A stretch of 64,000 nt of DNA from Opitutaceae bacterium (lineage in GTDB: Bacteria; Verrucomicrobiota; Verrucomicrobiia; Opitutales; Opitutaceae): contig JAEUHC010000019.1 in assembly GCA_016794785.1 (NCBI GenBank), positions 372,001-436,000 on the forward strand, read 5' to 3'. Below, piece by piece: positions 8,651-17,783 of this stretch (positions within the stretch are counted from its first letter, which is position 1; every line of letters begins with the position of its first letter). The position numbers and the translations under genes were made by a program. The notes below the pieces were generated by a model. It worked only from the letters and a program-made list of their open reading frames with translations. It was not told the DNA's origin and did no database searches.

Positions 8651-10267
8651 TCAGTCCGGCTGGGCGAGGGCGTCCTCGATCTGTCTGCGCAGCGGGGCAT
8701 CGGCCGGATCGGTGAGGGCTCGCAGGATCTGCTCCAGGGTCGCGCGGTGATGGCGCCGCATGCCGAACAGGCGCGGAAGATTCTCGGCGAGGGCGACGCG
8801 GTCGCCCAGCTCGGCGTCGAGCTGCACGAGCGCCACCAAGGCGGGTTCGTTGCGGGGATCGAGTTCGCAGGCGCGGGCGACGACGCGCCGGGCCGGGCCC
8901 GTCTGGCCAAGGGACTTCAGCTGGCGGGCGACAAGGAGCAGATCGTTCGCCCGCACCCGCGGGCCTTCCACAAACGCACCGAGCGCCACCTGCGCGCGCG
9001 TGAGATCGCCCGCGCCGAAGAGCGCGACGGCGCGGAGCGCACCCATCAGCGCGCCGAATGTCTCCGCGCTGGCGGCCGTCGGGCGCGAGGGGCTCTCGGT
9101 GAGCGCGACCGCGGCCGCGTAGTCCTTGGCGGCGATGAGCGACTGCACCCGTGAGAGCTCGAAGACCGGGAGCGGCAGCCTGGCCTGCTTTGCCAGCGTG
9201 TGCGCCTGATCCGCGAGGCCGGGCTGAGCGGTGTCGACAGCGAACCAGGCCAGCAGCACGAGCGCGGATTGGTCCTTGGCAAAATCCGCGATGTAGCTGG
9301 CGAGCTCGCGGCGTTCGGCGGCGGTGTCGCCGGCGTCGCGGTAGGCGTGCATGACGTCGATGCGGGCCCCGGCGCTGCCCGGGTTGTTGAACTGGCGGAT
9401 CAGCGCATACCGGCGGGCCTCGTCGGGCCGTCCGAGCTCACGGCACCAGCGGACCAGTTCGACATAGAGGTCGTCGCGCTTGGGGAATTGCGGGACCATG
9501 CGCACGAGCCGCGCGAGCGCCTGCGGGCGACGATCCCGCTGCCAATCGCAGCGGGCGAGGAGGAGCTGGCCCTCGAGGATGCGATCGAGCCGCCATTCCG
9601 CGACGATGCGCTCCGCCTCGGTGAGACGGCCGCGGTGGTAGTGCGCGATCGCGCCTTGCAGGGCGACAAACTGATGCAGGGGCAGATAGTCGGGCACGGC
9701 GGGCAGGAGTTGCCGCGCGAGTTCCACCGCGCGCTCATCCTCCTGCACCTCCAGGAGTGTGGAGAACACCAGGCGGAGATACTCGAGGTTGCCGCGCGCG
9801 TGCTCGACGCCGGCGAGCAGGGTCCGCACCGCGCGCTCAGGCCGGCCGATCCGCATCTCGATGATCGCGATGTAGCGGCGGGCGGTGAGATCCCCGGGCA
9901 CGCGGGCGAGGCCGGCCAGAAGGAGCGCGTAGGCCTCGCGATATTCCTGCCGCTCCCAGGCCGCACGCCCGGCGGCGATGTAGTGGTGGCCGAGGCCGAT
10001 TTGGTGCTCGGCGCGCTGCCACGGATAAAAGACGAGGTTGAGATAGCTGACGTCGCGGTAGCCGCGACGAAACTTGAGGTAGCCCCACGCCGCAGCCGCG
10101 AGGCTGAGCCAGGCGACCAGCGCCAAGGCGGCGCAGGCGGCGGCGACGCGCGGCCAGAAGACATGGTAGTAGTCTCCAGTGGGCGTGGCGACGCGCACCC
10201 AGAGCTTGCGCCGGTGGGCGCGGTCGCGCGGATCGAAGACGACGGGTGCCTCTTTGCTGAAGTCCAA
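8651..10267 (-). CDS. Membrane-anchored TPR-repeat protein of unknown function
   Basis: A 538-residue protein with a short cytoplasmic N-terminus, one clear transmembrane helix (about residues 41-63, rich in Ala/Leu) and a long helical tail. The tail has helix-turn-helix repeats of TPR type, for example around HYIAAGRAAWERQEYREAYALL and the sections that follow. TPR arrays mediate protein-protein contacts; nothing in the sequence gives the partner. It is the last gene of the minus-strand run that begins near 28 kb. The start ATG at 10267 is the first in frame with a reasonable N-terminus. Confidence 0.8.
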   Translation of the reverse strand: MDFSKEAPVVFDPRDRAHRRKLWVRVATPTGDYYHVFWPRVAAACAALALVAWLSLAAAAWGYLKFRRGYRDVSYLNLVFYPWQRAEHQIGLGHHYIAAGRAAWERQEYREAYALLLAGLARVPGDLTARRYIAIIEMRIGRPERAVRTLLAGVEHARGNLEYLRLVFSTLLEVQEDERAVELARQLLPAVPDYLPLHQFVALQGAIAHYHRGRLTEAERIVAEWRLDRILEGQLLLARCDWQRDRRPQALARLVRMVPQFPKRDDLYVELVRWCRELGRPDEARRYALIRQFNNPGSAGARIDVMHAYRDAGDTAAERRELASYIADFAKDQSALVLLAWFAVDTAQPGLADQAHTLAKQARLPLPVFELSRVQSLIAAKDYAAAVALTESPSRPTAASAETFGALMGALRAVALFGAGDLTRAQVALGAFVEGPRVRANDLLLVARQLKSLGQTGPARRVVARACELDPRNEPALVALVQLDAELGDRVALAENLPRLFGMRRHHRATLEQILRALTDPADAPLRRQIEDALAQPD

Positions 10268-10341
10268 GGAGTCCGCGTTAAAGCCGATGCGCCCGGCGCC
10301 GTCGAGCGAGTAGCCGCGACGCCGGGCTCGCGCCCGATCAA

Positions 10342-12537
10342 TCAGAAGGAGATGCGCACCCCCGCGAGCACGCCGCGGCCCGCGAGCGGCGCGAGATCCT
10401 TCACGAACGACGGATGCGGCCGGGCCTCGGCGTTGCCGAGGTTGGTCCCGCGCAGGAAAAACTCGGCGTGCAGCCCGCCGATGTCCGCGGTGCGGCTCAC
10501 GTGCGCGCTCACGAGCGCGTAGCGGCCGCTGGGCGTCTCATTGAGGGCGACGCGCGTCTGCCGCGCCACGAACTGGGACTCCACGCCTGCGCTCCAGCCT
10601 GCCGTGGACCAGAAAAGACCGGCGCTCACCCGGCCCGCGGGGATGCGCGGCAGGTGGCGCCCGCCCTCGCGCCCGCGCGTGAAATCAGCGGCGAGGCGCA
10701 GGTCGAGCTGCCAATCGCTGTGGTCGTGGAGGTGCCACAGGGTTTCCACTTCCACGCCATGGAAGCGGGCCCGGCGCTGCACATAACGATAGACGGGCAG
10801 GCCGCCATGCTCCTCCGCCTCCTCGGCGTCAGGTGGGAGAAACTCCCACTCGCCGTCGTGCTCCACCGCGACCAAGCCCGTGGGCTGCTCGAAGATGTAG
10901 CCGGAAAACCGGTTCGTGAACACGGTGAGCGCGCCGGTGACGAAGCCGGTGCGGCGGCGCAGACTCACCTCCGCGCTGAGCGAACGCTCGGCCCCGAGCC
11001 GCGCGTCGCCGATCTCGAAGGCCCCGGTGCCGGCGTGCGGCCCGTAGGCGAAGAGTTCCTGCGCGTTGGCCGCGCGCCCGGTGCGCGTGACGGAGATCGC
11101 GAGCGCATGGGCCGGGGAGATTTTCCACACCGCTCCGGCGGACCCGCTGAACTCGTCGTCGCGCCGCGCGGCATGGCCGGCGGCGGCGATTTTGCTGCGC
11201 TCGACCCGGCCGCCGAATTGCCAGGCGACCGCACCGGCCGCGATCTCCTCGAAGGCGAAGAGCGCCGCGCTGTCGGTGCGCGAAGAGGGAAGGAACGCCT
11301 CCTCGCCGACGGCGTTAAAATCGCTGCGCGTGTGCTGCGCGCCGAAGGCGCCGCTCCGCGGCTTGCCGTCCCCGTGCAGCAGCTCGATGCGCCCCTCATG
11401 GCCGCGATTGGTGAACACGGTGCCGATCGCGCCATCGGGCTCGAACTCGGTGTGGCGGTAGCGCGCGCGGCCGAATTTGAAGCGCGCGTCGCGCACGAAG
11501 CCCGTGCCGCCGTGCCATTCGCCCTGCACGTCGGTGCGGCGCTGGCGCAGGCCGATGCGCACACCCTCGGCGCCGCCGGGGGCGGCCGTCTCCTCCTCGT
11601 GGGCGTGGCCGGGGACGCCGTAGTCGCTATTGAAGCCGCTGTGGCTCACGCCGAGGTGCAGGGTCTTGGAAACGTAGGACAGACCCGCGGCCGCGCTGGT
11701 GTTGGTGAGCGCGCTGTTGGGCAGGCGGTCGCGCGCAAAGGCCGGCGCGGGCTCGCCGTGTTCACGAGCCTCGGCCGCCTCCGCCGCTCGCACCCGGGCG
11801 CTCTCGGCGAAACCGGGGATGCGGAGATTCTCCGCAGTGCGGCGGAAGCCGTCGAGGTGGAGCACGAGCGCCCGGTCGGCGCCGGTCCGCATGGCCAGAT
11901 CAAGCACGCCGCCGCCCGCCCACTCGTCGGCCGCGGAGCCGCGCCGCACTTCGGCGGAGCCGCGCACGGGCTCCGCGGGCAGGTCGGTCTCGATGCGGTG
12001 GGTGATGACGTTGACGACGCCGCCGACGGCGTTGCTGCCGTAGAGCAGTGACGCCGGGCCGCGGACGACCTCGATGCGTTCGATGAGAAACGGCTCGACG
12101 CTCACCGCGTGATCGGGGCTGGCTACGGAGGCGTCTAGCGTGCCGATGCTGTTTTCCAGCACGCGGATCCGGTCGCCGCCGAGCCCGCGGATGATGGGAC
12201 GGCTGGCGCCGGCGCCGAACGACGTGGCGTGGACGCCGACCTCGGCGGCGAGCGTCTCACCGAGGGTCGCCTGTTGTTTCAGCCGCAGCGCGCGGCCGGC
12301 GAGCACCGTGGTGGCCTGCGCGAGGTCAACTTGGTTGCGCTCGAAGGGCGTGACCGAGGTGACGAATTGATCGAGGGTGACGACACTGTCGCCATGCGAC
12401 GGCGCGGCCGGGGTGTGCGAATGCGCGGGCCCAGCGGGCGCCGGGGCGGACTGGGCGCGCCCGCCGGCCGCCGCGCAGAGCGCGAGGGCCAGGCCGAGCG
12501 AGGGAAAACCGGAACGGGATAGGAACGAAAAAGACAT
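10342..12537 (-). CDS. TonB-dependent receptor, ZnuD-like (probable zinc/metal receptor)
   Basis: A 731-residue outer-membrane receptor with a signal peptide (MSFSFLSRSGFPSLGLALAL). A His-containing stretch follows (HSHTPAAPSHGD), then a plug domain with IIRGLGGDRIRVLENSIGTL and the VRGPASLLYGSNAVGGVVNV motif, and a barrel ending in VLAGVRISF. The plug motifs and His-rich loops (PGHAHEEE, HDHSDWQ) resemble the neisserial zinc receptor ZnuD. The ATG at 12537 gives the signal peptide; an in-frame upstream ATG does not. The neighbouring His-rich small protein supports a metal role. Zinc as the substrate is inference. Confidence 0.85.
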   Translation of the reverse strand: MSFSFLSRSGFPSLGLALALCAAAGGRAQSAPAPAGPAHSHTPAAPSHGDSVVTLDQFVTSVTPFERNQVDLAQATTVLAGRALRLKQQATLGETLAAEVGVHATSFGAGASRPIIRGLGGDRIRVLENSIGTLDASVASPDHAVSVEPFLIERIEVVRGPASLLYGSNAVGGVVNVITHRIETDLPAEPVRGSAEVRRGSAADEWAGGGVLDLAMRTGADRALVLHLDGFRRTAENLRIPGFAESARVRAAEAAEAREHGEPAPAFARDRLPNSALTNTSAAAGLSYVSKTLHLGVSHSGFNSDYGVPGHAHEEETAAPGGAEGVRIGLRQRRTDVQGEWHGGTGFVRDARFKFGRARYRHTEFEPDGAIGTVFTNRGHEGRIELLHGDGKPRSGAFGAQHTRSDFNAVGEEAFLPSSRTDSAALFAFEEIAAGAVAWQFGGRVERSKIAAAGHAARRDDEFSGSAGAVWKISPAHALAISVTRTGRAANAQELFAYGPHAGTGAFEIGDARLGAERSLSAEVSLRRRTGFVTGALTVFTNRFSGYIFEQPTGLVAVEHDGEWEFLPPDAEEAEEHGGLPVYRYVQRRARFHGVEVETLWHLHDHSDWQLDLRLAADFTRGREGGRHLPRIPAGRVSAGLFWSTAGWSAGVESQFVARQTRVALNETPSGRYALVSAHVSRTADIGGLHAEFFLRGTNLGNAEARPHPSFVKDLAPLAGRGVLAGVRISF

Positions 12538-12631
12538 GATGAATGGGTTTGAACGAACGGGATGGAAGCGTCCGCACACAGCGGCACGCAGGTTGAACCC
12601 GCCGCGCGCGCAGGCGCGGCGGAAGCAAGAC

Positions 12632-12976
12632 TTAACTGACCCGATTCACCGGCGGCCCGCGCTCCGGCGGCAGCCGGTAGCGGGGTGAAAGCAAAAAAAT
12701 ATCCTGCGCCGCGAGCCGCGGGGAGCTCTCCGTCAGCGCGACGGGAGGCGTCAGCGCCCAAGTCCCGAGGGGCAGTGACACGCCGCCCGCAAACAGCACG
12801 ACGGCGCAGCCGTCGTCACCTTCGTCGTGGTGATGATGGTCGGCGTCGTGCAACCACTCGTGCGCGCGCGGGCTCGCGGCGAAGATCGTGAGCGCCAGCA
12901 CGAGGCCCGCGCAGCCGGCCGCCACGATCGCCCGGAGGCGGGCGACGGCGGGCAGGAAGCGGGGGCGGGACGGCAT
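12632..12976 (-). CDS. Small His-rich exported protein, probable metal binding
   Basis: A 114-residue protein with an N-terminal hydrophobic segment (about residues 15-34), then a metal-ligand-rich stretch with His39, His43, four consecutive His at 47-50, several acidic residues and Cys57. The remaining half is unremarkable. It lies directly upstream of the ZnuD-like receptor in the same direction, so it may bind or buffer the imported metal in the periplasm. I do not recognise a named family with certainty. Confidence 0.75.
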   Translation of the reverse strand: MPSRPRFLPAVARLRAIVAAGCAGLVLALTIFAASPRAHEWLHDADHHHHDEGDDGCAVVLFAGGVSLPLGTWALTPPVALTESSPRLAAQDIFLLSPRYRLPPERGPPVNRVS

Positions 12977-13012
12977 GGGACGGAGGAAACGGGTGCGATT
13001 ATGGCCGAGGCG

Positions 13013-13717
13013 TCAAGCGCCGCCCGCCCGGCGGCGTTGCAGGAGCGTCACGGCGAGCAGCAGCGCGAATGACAGCGCCAGCAGCACCGCCGCAAACGCA
13101 TGCGCCTGCGGGTAGGCGAGCGCCTGCACCTCGTCGTAGAGGGCGATGCTGGCGACGCGCGTCTCGCCCGGGATTGAGCCGCCGATCATGAGGACGACGC
13201 CAAATTCACCGAGCGTGTGGGCAAACCCGAGCGTGAGCCCCGCCGCGATGCCGCGGCGCGCGAGCGGCGCATGGAGCCGCAGAAAAACGCTCAGCGGCCG
13301 GGCGCCGAGCGCCGCGCCCGCATCGAGCTGATCGCGCGGCACCGCGCGCAGCGCGGCTTGGAAGGGCTGAACCGCAAACGGCAGCGAGTAGAACACCGAG
13401 GCCACGACGAGCCCCGCGAACGAAAACGCGAACGGCGCCCCGAGCACCTCGCGCCACCAACTGCCGGGCGGGTGCGCCGGCGAGAAGGCCACGAGGAGGT
13501 AGAAGCCGATGACCGTCGGCGGCAGCACGATGGGCAGCGCGACCAGCGCCTCTATGGCCGGCGCGAGGCGCCAGCGCGTGGTGTTGAGCCAGTGCGCGAG
13601 CGGCAGGCCAACGACCCCGAGGATCAGCGTGGTGAGGGCGGCAAGCCGCAGGGTGAGCCAAAGCGATTGCCAGAGAGGCGGAGGCAATCCGAGGAAACTG
13701 GAGGCGGCGTCGGGCAA
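13013..13717 (-). CDS. modB: Molybdate ABC transporter permease ModB
   Basis: About 234 residues forming the inner-membrane permease of a molybdate/tungstate importer. Hydrophobic helices are clear, and the ABC-permease EAA-type loop is present (DAGAALGARPLSVFLRLHAPLA, with the G in the standard place). It also carries the ModB signature GFAHTLGEFGVVLMIGG. The start is uncertain: the frame is open upstream into the WD40 gene, and the TTG at 13717 gives a normal-length N-terminus. The partner modA is 8 kb away, beyond an inserted cassette, and no modC ATPase is in the window. Confidence 0.88.
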   Translation of the reverse strand: MPDAASSFLGLPPPLWQSLWLTLRLAALTTLILGVVGLPLAHWLNTTRWRLAPAIEALVALPIVLPPTVIGFYLLVAFSPAHPPGSWWREVLGAPFAFSFAGLVVASVFYSLPFAVQPFQAALRAVPRDQLDAGAALGARPLSVFLRLHAPLARRGIAAGLTLGFAHTLGEFGVVLMIGGSIPGETRVASIALYDEVQALAYPQAHAFAAVLLALSFALLLAVTLLQRRRAGGA

Positions 13718-13736
13718 GGCGCGGAGAGACTTGGCC

Positions 13737-13812
13737 GTAGCCCGCTTCGTGAGAAGCGGGATTTCCGAAAATCGGAACGGCCGCCGGTCCCGCCTCTCAC
13801 GAGGCCGGCTAC
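13737..13812. repeat. REP-like palindrome supplying the stop codon of the WD40 gene
   Basis: An imperfect inverted repeat with arms GTAGCCCGCTTCGTGAGA and, in reverse complement, GTAGCCGGCCTCGTGAGA. The TAG at the tip of one arm is the stop codon of the cytochrome/WD40 gene (13809-13811). It forms the junction between modB and the inserted four-gene cassette. Confidence 0.8.
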
Positions 13813-15233
13813 AAGGCGGAGATTTTCGCCGAAGTCGGCGTCGCGATCTCGCCCACGGCCTTGCCGTTGGCGGCGTCGAAGACCAGCACGCGGCCGTGCC
13901 AGTCGCTGCAGATGATCCGCTTGCCGTCGTCGGCGAAGGCCACGCGGTTGGGCAGTTCGCCCTTGAACGCGGCCGTCGCGACGTTGCGCCCGGTGGTGTT
14001 CCAGATCTGGACCTTGTGGTCGCGGCCGGAGGAGACGACGCGATCGTCGGGCGCAAAGCGGGCGGCGAGCACGCCGCCGGGGTGGGCGTTGAGGCTGCGG
14101 AGGGCGGAGCCGTCGCGCGCTTTCCAGAGCTTCAGCGTGCCGTCCTCGCTGGCGGAGACGAGCATCTCGGCGTCACCGCGCCACGAGATCGCGGTGATCG
14201 CGCCCTTGTGGCCGGGGAGCGTGAACATCTCCTGGCCGTTGGCCGCATCCCAGAGCACGAGGCCGCCGTTGCGGTCGCCGCTCGCGAGCACCTTGCCGTC
14301 CGGGGAAAACTCTACGGCGGTCACCCAGTCCGTGTGCTTTTTCAGCCGGTGCTCGAGCGCGCCGTCCTTGGTGTTGTATATCTTGAGCACTCGATCCGGG
14401 CCGCCCAGGGCGATCCATTGCTGGTCGGCGCTCAGGTCGGCGGCGAGCACGGTGTCGAATTGATCGCCGATGGTGATGACGCGCTCGGCGGTCGCGAGAT
14501 CCCACACGGTGACGAGGCCGGACTTGCCGCCGCGGCCGCCGCCGGCGATGAGCAGCTTGCCGTTGCGGCTGAACTTCACGTCGGCCGGCGAGCCGTCGGG
14601 AAACGGCAGCACACCGAGGAACGCGAGGTCATCCGTGCGGTGCAGCGTGATCTGGCGCGGGCTGGCGAGGGCGACGACGGGCGCCCACGGGCTGGCGGCG
14701 ACGGCGGTGAGCGCGGTGCCGCGGGCGGCGCGCACGACCGGATCAAGCGCGAGGCGGCCGGGCATGGGTGGCGGACCTTCGGGGCGGCCGACGGCGCCCG
14801 ACTTGATCGCGAGATCGACGGCGGGTTTGCTGGCGGCGAGGGCCCGGCTGTTGCGGCCTTGCAGGAGACCGCCGGCAATCCAGTCGCGGACGACGCCGAT
14901 GTCGCGCGCGCTGAGCTTCGCGTTGGGCGGCATCGTGGGCTCGTCGGCGTGCGTGATCGATTTATAGAGCGGGCTGCCGTCGGGATCGCCGGCGTTGACG
15001 GCGGCGCCGCTGCCGCCTCCCTTGAGGGTGTTGCCGAACGAGGTGAGGTCGAGGTCGCCCTTGAGCTTGTCCGGGTTGTGGCACTTGAGGCAGTTGTCGC
15101 GGAAGATGGGGACAACGTCGTCCTCGAAGGTGACTTTTTTCGCGAGCTCGGCGGCGGTGGCGAGGACGGGAAGGAGCGCGATGCCGAAAATCGCCCGCAA
15201 GCGGGCTCCTACCTGAAGGCGGCGGTGACTCAT
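13809..15233 (-). CDS. Secreted protein with cytochrome-c-like domain and WD40 propeller
   Basis: A 474-residue exported protein. After the signal peptide comes a planctomycete-type cytochrome-like domain (about residues 35-130) with a CLKCH heme-type motif and the usual MPPNAKLSARDI. It is followed by WD40 repeats (about residues 185-470) seen in segments such as DWVTAVEFSPDGKVLASGD and LVSASEDGTLKLW. It is the last gene of the four-gene cassette and starts 3 bp after the PSD1 gene. The N-terminal region contains a palindrome at the DNA level (15190-15212), and the stop codon comes from another. The function of these cassettes is not established. Confidence 0.88.
   Translation of the reverse strand: MSHRRLQVGARLRAIFGIALLPVLATAAELAKKVTFEDDVVPIFRDNCLKCHNPDKLKGDLDLTSFGNTLKGGGSGAAVNAGDPDGSPLYKSITHADEPTMPPNAKLSARDIGVVRDWIAGGLLQGRNSRALAASKPAVDLAIKSGAVGRPEGPPPMPGRLALDPVVRAARGTALTAVAASPWAPVVALASPRQITLHRTDDLAFLGVLPFPDGSPADVKFSRNGKLLIAGGGRGGKSGLVTVWDLATAERVITIGDQFDTVLAADLSADQQWIALGGPDRVLKIYNTKDGALEHRLKKHTDWVTAVEFSPDGKVLASGDRNGGLVLWDAANGQEMFTLPGHKGAITAISWRGDAEMLVSASEDGTLKLWKARDGSALRSLNAHPGGVLAARFAPDDRVVSSGRDHKVQIWNTTGRNVATAAFKGELPNRVAFADDGKRIICSDWHGRVLVFDAANGKAVGEIATPTSAKISAL
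15190..15212 (-). repeat. REP-type hairpin inside the WD40 gene signal-peptide region
   Basis: On the minus strand this reads GTAGGAGCCCGCTTGCGGGC followed by GAT. It matches the general form of bacterial REP sequences (a GTAG-type head followed by a perfect stem). It encodes residues 7-14 of the WD40 protein, just before the hydrophobic core of the signal peptide. Confidence 0.7.
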
Positions 15234-15236
15234 GGC

Positions 15237-17783
15237 TCAGTGGTTGAACACGAATTCCTTCGCGTTGAGCAGGGACCAGAAGAGGTCGTTGAGCACGGTC
15301 TCGGGGTTGTGGCCTTCGCCGAAAAAGGCCTGGAGCTTTTCCTTTTCCACGGCGGTGGGAAAACGGCTGAGCGTGCGCAGGTAGAGTTCCTCGATGATCT
15401 CGGGCGGCTTTTTCCCGGCGCGCAGGCGCTGTTTCACGAGGCCGCCGCTCACGACCTTGGCGTTGACGGCCTCGCCGTTGAGCAGGTGCAGGGCCTGCGA
15501 GAGGTTGGGCTCCATTTTTACCTCGCAGGAGCAGGGGGTCTCGCGCGTGGCGCGGCCGAAGGTCGTGAGGAAATAATTGCTCGTGCGCCCGTCGGCGATT
15601 TCCACGGCGCGGCCGCCGGCCGGCAGGCCGCGGATTTTTTCGCTGGCTCCGGTCACGGCGCTGAGCGCATCGAGCAGGACCTCCGCGCGGATGCGGCGCA
15701 CGGTGGACTTGGAAAAATTGGTGTCGTCGCCGGTGTTGGTGGCGTTGGCGGCGGCGGAGAGCTGGTAGGTGCGCGAATTGCAGATGTCGCGGATAAGCGC
15801 ACGAAAGTCGTAGCGGTAGGCGGTGAGCTTGGCGGCGAGGGCGTCGAGCAGCTCGGGGTTCGAGGGAGGGTTGCTCACGCGCATGTCGTCGATCGGATCG
15901 ACGATGCCTTTGCCGAAGAAGTGCGCCCAGACGAGGTTGGCGAAATTGCGCGCGAACCAAGGGTTGTCGGGCGCGACGAGCCAGTCGGCGAGCACCTCGC
16001 GGCGATCGGCGCCCTTGGCGATCGCGGGCTTCGGGCCGCCGAGGAATTTCGGCGCCATGTCTTTGCCGCCGACCGGGTGCTTCACGCCGCCGGTGGCGCT
16101 GTTGGTGACGATGGTCTCGCGCGGATCCTCGCCGGGCTTGCGGCCGATCTGGCCGAAGAACGCGGCGAAGCCGTAATAGTCGTTCATCGTCCAGCGGTCG
16201 AAGGGGTGGTTGTGGCACTGCGCGCACTGGAGGCGCACGCCCATGAAGGCCTGCGCGGCGTTCTCGGTGAGCTTCAGGGTGTCGCGCTCGACCTTGTAGA
16301 AATTGGCGGCGGGGTTCTCGAAGGTCGGTCCGCTCGCGGTGACGAGCTGGCGCACGATCTGATCGACGGGGACGTTGGCGGCGATGCGCTCCTCGAGCCA
16401 GTCGAAGTATTGCAGCGCGGACTTGGGGCTCATCTGCACCTGCTGATCGGCGCTGCGGATCTGGAGCAGCTCGGCCCAGCGCATCACCCAGAGATCGGTG
16501 AACTCGCGGCGGCCGAGCAGCTCGTCGATGATGGCGGCGCGCTTGGCCGGGGAGCGGTCGGCGAGAAACGCGCGCACGGCTTCGGCCGGGGGGAGAGTGC
16601 CGGTGATGTCGAGGTGGACGCGGCGGAGAAACGTGGCGTCGTCGCTGAGGGCCGAGGGGGCGAGGCGGAGCTTGCGCAGCTTGGCGTGGACGAGGGTGTC
16701 GATGTAGTTGGCCTCGGCGACGGCGGGCCAAGTGAACTTGAGATTCTTGGGAATCGAGAGCACCTGCACGCCGGCGGCCTGATCCTCGAAGCGCGCGGTG
16801 ATGAAGGCCTCGCCGCGCAGACCGGCGATGGCGCGGCCGGCGTCGGTGACTTTCACGGCGGCGTCGTTGTTGCTCATGAAGGCGGTGAGGCCGGTCACAT
16901 CGCGGTCGCTGCCGTCCGAGTAAAATGCACGGGCGCTGAGCTGCTGCGCCTCGCCGGTGCCTTCGAGCACGGATTGCACGGGCTGGACCTCAAGGCGCAC
17001 GACGCGGGCGACGGTCGGCGGATCCTTGGGTGCGCCGACCTGCAGCCAAGAGAGGAGCGTGCGGTAAAGTTCGTCGCCCGGCTTCATGCGCTCGCCGCCG
17101 GTGTGGGGCACGCGGTTGACGGATTTCTCGAGGAGCAGGCTCTCCTCGGGCAGGGCGAGATTGATGCGCCGGCCGATGAATTCGCGCGTGATCCGGTGGT
17201 GATCGCCGTCGGGATCGTAGCCGAAGAGGGAGAGGTGGAAGCCGTCCTTGCCGCGCGAGGCGCCGTGGCAGCCGCCGGTGTTGCAGCCGGCCTTGGTGAA
17301 GACGGGCATGACATCATTGAGGAAACTGATCGGCGGCTCCACCTGCGACTGCTCGACCTTCACGGGAACGACGAGGGTCCGCCCGGAGAATTTCACCCGC
17401 AGCTCGGTCTGCCCGTCGGCGAGCGGGGTGAGGGTAAATTTTTCGAATTTCGCGAGCGACTTCTGGCCGAGCGCGTAGCTGGCCTGCGCGGTGACATCGC
17501 GCGTGACCCCGTCGGCATAGGTCGCCTGCACGACGATCGACTGGCGGTCGTGGCGCGTGCGGAGGTTCACGTCGGAGGGGAAGACCTTCACGTCGGTGAG
17601 CGCGGGGGCGGCGAAGAGCGGAAGCGCGGCGGCACCGAGGGAAAGAATAAGCAGCCGGCGAATGCTGGAAAGTAGGGCGGGTCTGCGACCCGCCCTCTGG
17701 AATTGAAGGGTGGGCGAGGGCGGGTCACAGACCCGCCCTACTGGCAAACCGCTGCTCAGATGTTTCACCTTTTGCATGATCAT
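15237..17783 (-). CDS. PSD1-type secreted protein (DUF1549/DUF1553 with cytochrome-like domain)
   Basis: An 848-residue exported protein of the planctomycete/verrucomicrobial PSD1 type. It has a bacterial Ig-like N-terminal part (VQATYADGVTRDVTA), a CNTGGCHGASRGKDGF cytochrome-like motif, and a DUF1549 region (NYIDTLVHAKL to TGTLPPAEAVRAFL). A second heme-type motif CAQCHNHPFDRWTMNDYYG follows, and then DUF1553 to the end. The ATG at 17783 overlaps the stop of the PPC gene (ATGA), which fixes the start by coupling. The first 40 residues are encoded by a palindromic repeat; the true hydrophobic signal core starts only near residue 42. Confidence 0.88.
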   Translation of the reverse strand: MIMQKVKHLSSGLPVGRVCDPPSPTLQFQRAGRRPALLSSIRRLLILSLGAAALPLFAAPALTDVKVFPSDVNLRTRHDRQSIVVQATYADGVTRDVTAQASYALGQKSLAKFEKFTLTPLADGQTELRVKFSGRTLVVPVKVEQSQVEPPISFLNDVMPVFTKAGCNTGGCHGASRGKDGFHLSLFGYDPDGDHHRITREFIGRRINLALPEESLLLEKSVNRVPHTGGERMKPGDELYRTLLSWLQVGAPKDPPTVARVVRLEVQPVQSVLEGTGEAQQLSARAFYSDGSDRDVTGLTAFMSNNDAAVKVTDAGRAIAGLRGEAFITARFEDQAAGVQVLSIPKNLKFTWPAVAEANYIDTLVHAKLRKLRLAPSALSDDATFLRRVHLDITGTLPPAEAVRAFLADRSPAKRAAIIDELLGRREFTDLWVMRWAELLQIRSADQQVQMSPKSALQYFDWLEERIAANVPVDQIVRQLVTASGPTFENPAANFYKVERDTLKLTENAAQAFMGVRLQCAQCHNHPFDRWTMNDYYGFAAFFGQIGRKPGEDPRETIVTNSATGGVKHPVGGKDMAPKFLGGPKPAIAKGADRREVLADWLVAPDNPWFARNFANLVWAHFFGKGIVDPIDDMRVSNPPSNPELLDALAAKLTAYRYDFRALIRDICNSRTYQLSAAANATNTGDDTNFSKSTVRRIRAEVLLDALSAVTGASEKIRGLPAGGRAVEIADGRTSNYFLTTFGRATRETPCSCEVKMEPNLSQALHLLNGEAVNAKVVSGGLVKQRLRAGKKPPEIIEELYLRTLSRFPTAVEKEKLQAFFGEGHNPETVLNDLFWSLLNAKEFVFNH
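17672..17741. repeat. Double-hairpin REP-like element within the PSD1 coding sequence
   Basis: The sequence has outer arms GTAGGGCGGGTC and GACCCGCCCTAC and two internal stems. The PSD1 reading frame passes straight through it, encoding about 24 residues (VGRVCDPP...RRPAL) ahead of the signal-peptide core. Related elements lie at 21601-21677 and 45454-45470. Confidence 0.85.

Noticed and set aside
10414..12051. Plus-strand open frame opposite the ZnuD-like receptor
   Set aside because: Low-complexity antisense product without family motifs.
13509..17675. Very long plus-strand open frame opposite the cytochrome/PSD1 genes
   Set aside because: High-GC antisense artefact; the product is low-complexity Ala/Gly/Arg/Glu-rich sequence, while the minus strand encodes recognisable domains.
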